From CAYMPW01 sp964392725 (lineage in GTDB: Archaea > Thermoplasmatota > Thermoplasmata > Methanomassiliicoccales > Methanomethylophilaceae), in NCBI GenBank assembly GCA_964392725.1, contig CAYMPW010000007.1:1-61639 (forward strand): DNA of 61,639 nt, given 5' to 3'. Positions 60,303 to 61,639 of this stretch are shown here, piece by piece (position 1 is the first letter of the stretch; each line of letters starts with the position of its first letter). The translations under genes were made by a program, and so were the position numbers. Below the pieces are notes generated by a model. That model saw only the letters and a program-made list of their open reading frames with translations, was not told where the DNA came from and ran no database searches.

Positions 60303-60483
60303 GCAAATTTTGAAATGACCGAGCACACAAATAAGACACCTTCTGTACAATCGATGAATCGAATGCAGATCGAACTCCATTTTATTCAAAATTTTACCAG
60401 GTAGTCGATAAATATTCTGAATATATAGCATGTTAAAACCTTTTATTAAGAGGGTGTCGCGCATTTTTACATAATTTATTAGG
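60303..60483. other. Intergenic stretch without recognisable gene
   Basis: Part of the 356-bp gap between the two divergent ATPase genes. A/T-rich. A possible 65-codon frame on the minus strand (60267-60464) has no ribosome site or family resemblance and overlaps the promoter palindromes, so I do not call it. Confidence 0.5.
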
Positions 60484-60567
60484 TCAAATCACTTGCAGAA
60501 AATGGCTCAAATCACTTGCAGAAAATGGCTCAAATCACTTGCAGAAAATGGCTCAAATCACTTGCAG
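60484..60567 (+). repeat. Four-copy 23-bp direct repeat upstream of ATPase gene
   Basis: Three full copies and one partial copy of a 23-bp unit (60484-60506, 60507-60529, 60530-60552, 60553-60567). Each has the core tcaaatcacttgcag, separated by aaaatggc. The copies are identical. A period of 23 bp puts all cores on the same face of DNA. The array ends directly at a TATA box (tttatatatt, 60568-60577), 20-30 bp before the ATG at 60598, so it probably binds several copies of an activator or repressor. Confidence 0.8.
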
Positions 60568-60597
60568 TTTATATATTAAAAACACAATGTAGATACT

Positions 60598-61639
60598 ATG
60601 ACAGAAGAATACATTACAAGATTGATTGATTCTCAATTAGAATTATATCTTGAAACATTTGGCGCGATTCTTATAAGAGGTCCAAAATGGTGTGGTAAAA
60701 CTACCACTGCAGAAAGATACGCCAAGAGTAAAATAAAATTACAGGACCGCATAAAATCCAAAGATTATATTGCTGCTGCAGATACAGATCTTAATTTAAT
60801 TCTAAAAGGAGATAATCCTCATTTGATTGATGAATGGCAAACAGTCTCCCATGTGTGGGATGCTATTCGTAATGATGTTGATGAGAAAAAATCTATGGGG
60901 TTATATATCCTCACAGGATCCAGAGTTCCGGCTGAAAATTCATATATGCACAGCGGCGCTGGAAGAATAGGAACACTATTCATGTATCCTATGAGTCTTT
61001 TTGAATCCGGAGATTCCAATGGTTCCATATCTCTATTGAATATATTTTCAAATAGCGAAGATATTAGTGGAAAAACATCGGATCTTTCAATAGACGATCT
61101 TGCATATTGTATTTGCAGAGGTGGATGGCCTGCTAATATTGGTATTGATTACAAAAAATGTGCATTGAGAATCGGAAGTTATTTGGATAGAATCTATGAA
61201 AGTGATGATCTTTCATTAAAAAAATATGCTAAAGATGTTAATTCTGCAAAAACAATTGTTCGCTCATATTCTAGAAATATTTCGACACCTGCAAAATTAA
61301 AAACAATATATGATGATGTTTCGAAGGATGATCTCTCTATTTCAGAATCTAAATTTTATGATTATATTACAGCTCTGAAAAATACATACATCATAGAAGA
61401 TGTTCCTGCTTGGAATCCCGCGATAAGATCGAAAACATCCATAAGATCCACTGATAAAAAGAATCTTATCGATCCGTCGATTGCCGCGTTGTACCTTGGA
61501 ATAACTCCTGAAAATTATATGGAAGATTTCAACACTTTTGGATTCTTGTTTGAAAGTTTGTGTATAAGAGATCTCAGAGCATACGCATCAAACATTGGAG
61601 GCACCATTCTGTACTACCGTGATAAATATGGTTTGGAAG
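60598..61639 (+). CDS. AAA ATPase, DUF4143-type, partial (runs off window)
   Basis: 347 codons visible with no stop before the window end. Walker A is IRGPKWCGKTTT (about residues 24-35), followed by HLIDEWQTV as Walker B and TGSRVPAEN as sensor; CRGGWPANIG is the conserved segment at the start of the DUF4143 half. It is a distant relative of the ATPase at 59030-60241, facing away from it. Expression likely depends on the repeat array directly upstream. Role unknown. Confidence 0.85.
   Translation, partial: MTEEYITRLIDSQLELYLETFGAILIRGPKWCGKTTTAERYAKSKIKLQDRIKSKDYIAAADTDLNLILKGDNPHLIDEWQTVSHVWDAIRNDVDEKKSMGLYILTGSRVPAENSYMHSGAGRIGTLFMYPMSLFESGDSNGSISLLNIFSNSEDISGKTSDLSIDDLAYCICRGGWPANIGIDYKKCALRIGSYLDRIYESDDLSLKKYAKDVNSAKTIVRSYSRNISTPAKLKTIYDDVSKDDLSISESKFYDYITALKNTYIIEDVPAWNPAIRSKTSIRSTDKKNLIDPSIAALYLGITPENYMEDFNTFGFLFESLCIRDLRAYASNIGGTILYYRDKYGLE

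Noticed and set aside
60267..60464. 65-codon open frame on the minus strand between the two ATPases
   Set aside because: It covers the promoter palindromes, has no ribosome-binding site, and the product is an unremarkable Leu/Ile/Arg mix.
60484..60567. CRISPR array
   Set aside because: The unit is 23 bp with an identical 8-bp interval rather than unique spacers of 30 bp or more.

Overview
The window looks like a chromosomal segment of a methanogenic archaeon, most likely of the order Methanomassiliicoccales (Thermoplasmata). The evidence is archaeal-type information genes (pelota, diphthine synthase, Trm5), archaeal TATA boxes about 25 nt upstream of leaderless-looking starts, CobY-type cobamide synthesis, a homocitrate-synthase-family enzyme as used in methanogens for coenzyme B, an archaeal CobT, low GC, and the fact that none of the 64 complete genes I call ends in TAG. 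Avoidance of TAG is what pyrrolysine-using Methanomassiliicoccales show. The species cannot be fixed from the sequence alone. I see no rRNA, tRNA or CRISPR array.

Layout. (1) 1-5.3 kb: two zinc-ribbon membrane proteins, then a compact element of about 3.4 kb: a divergent pair of ribbon-helix-helix (RHH) regulators around an operator array, and nine overlapping genes ending in a tyrosine recombinase. A probable small structured RNA and another zinc-ribbon protein follow. (2) 5.3-10.2 kb: two adjacent small K+ channels, a 14-TM multidrug transporter, a Na+/solute symporter, a parvulin and a Cys-rich protein. (3) 10.3-24 kb: housekeeping genes: M18 aminopeptidase, nicotinate phosphoribosyltransferase, DUF998 and DUF1846 proteins, ferredoxin, RND exporter, isocitrate-dehydrogenase-like enzyme, ABC-F ATPase, homocitrate-synthase-like enzyme and pelota. 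(4) 24-30.2 kb: carAB, an ACT-domain regulator and asd. CarA has lost its glutaminase nucleophile. (5) 30.2-36.5 kb: histidine operon hisG-C-H-A, an HTH regulator, hisB-F-IE and a PHP phosphatase; hisD is absent. (6) 36.6-40.3 kb: mtnP, a B12-dependent class II ribonucleotide reductase, and a GcvH-like protein without the lipoyl lysine.

(7) 40.3-56.4 kb is the most interesting part: a two-sided cobamide locus. The plus strand carries hypF, an alkaline-phosphatase-superfamily enzyme and cobT. The converging minus strand carries a four-gene uptake system (free DUF4430 protein, DUF4430-BtuF fusion, DUF4430/PQQ-propeller-BtuC fusion, BtuD), then cobD, cbiB, cbiZ, cobS, cobY and a second CobS-like protein whose metal-binding motif is destroyed. 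DUF4430 is the family of the C-terminal domain of animal transcobalamin and intrinsic factor, so three neighbouring surface proteins appear to carry a transcobalamin-type module. CbiZ plus CbiB/CobS/CobT/CobY indicates that imported corrinoids are stripped and rebuilt with the cell's own lower ligand. The B12-dependent ribonucleotide reductase next door is one obvious consumer.

(8) 56.5-61.6 kb: a dCTP deaminase/dUTPase-family gene, trm5, dphB and two divergent DUF4143-type ATPases. Their shared intergenic region contains two identical 14-bp palindromes and a four-copy 23-bp repeat; the second ATPase runs off the window.
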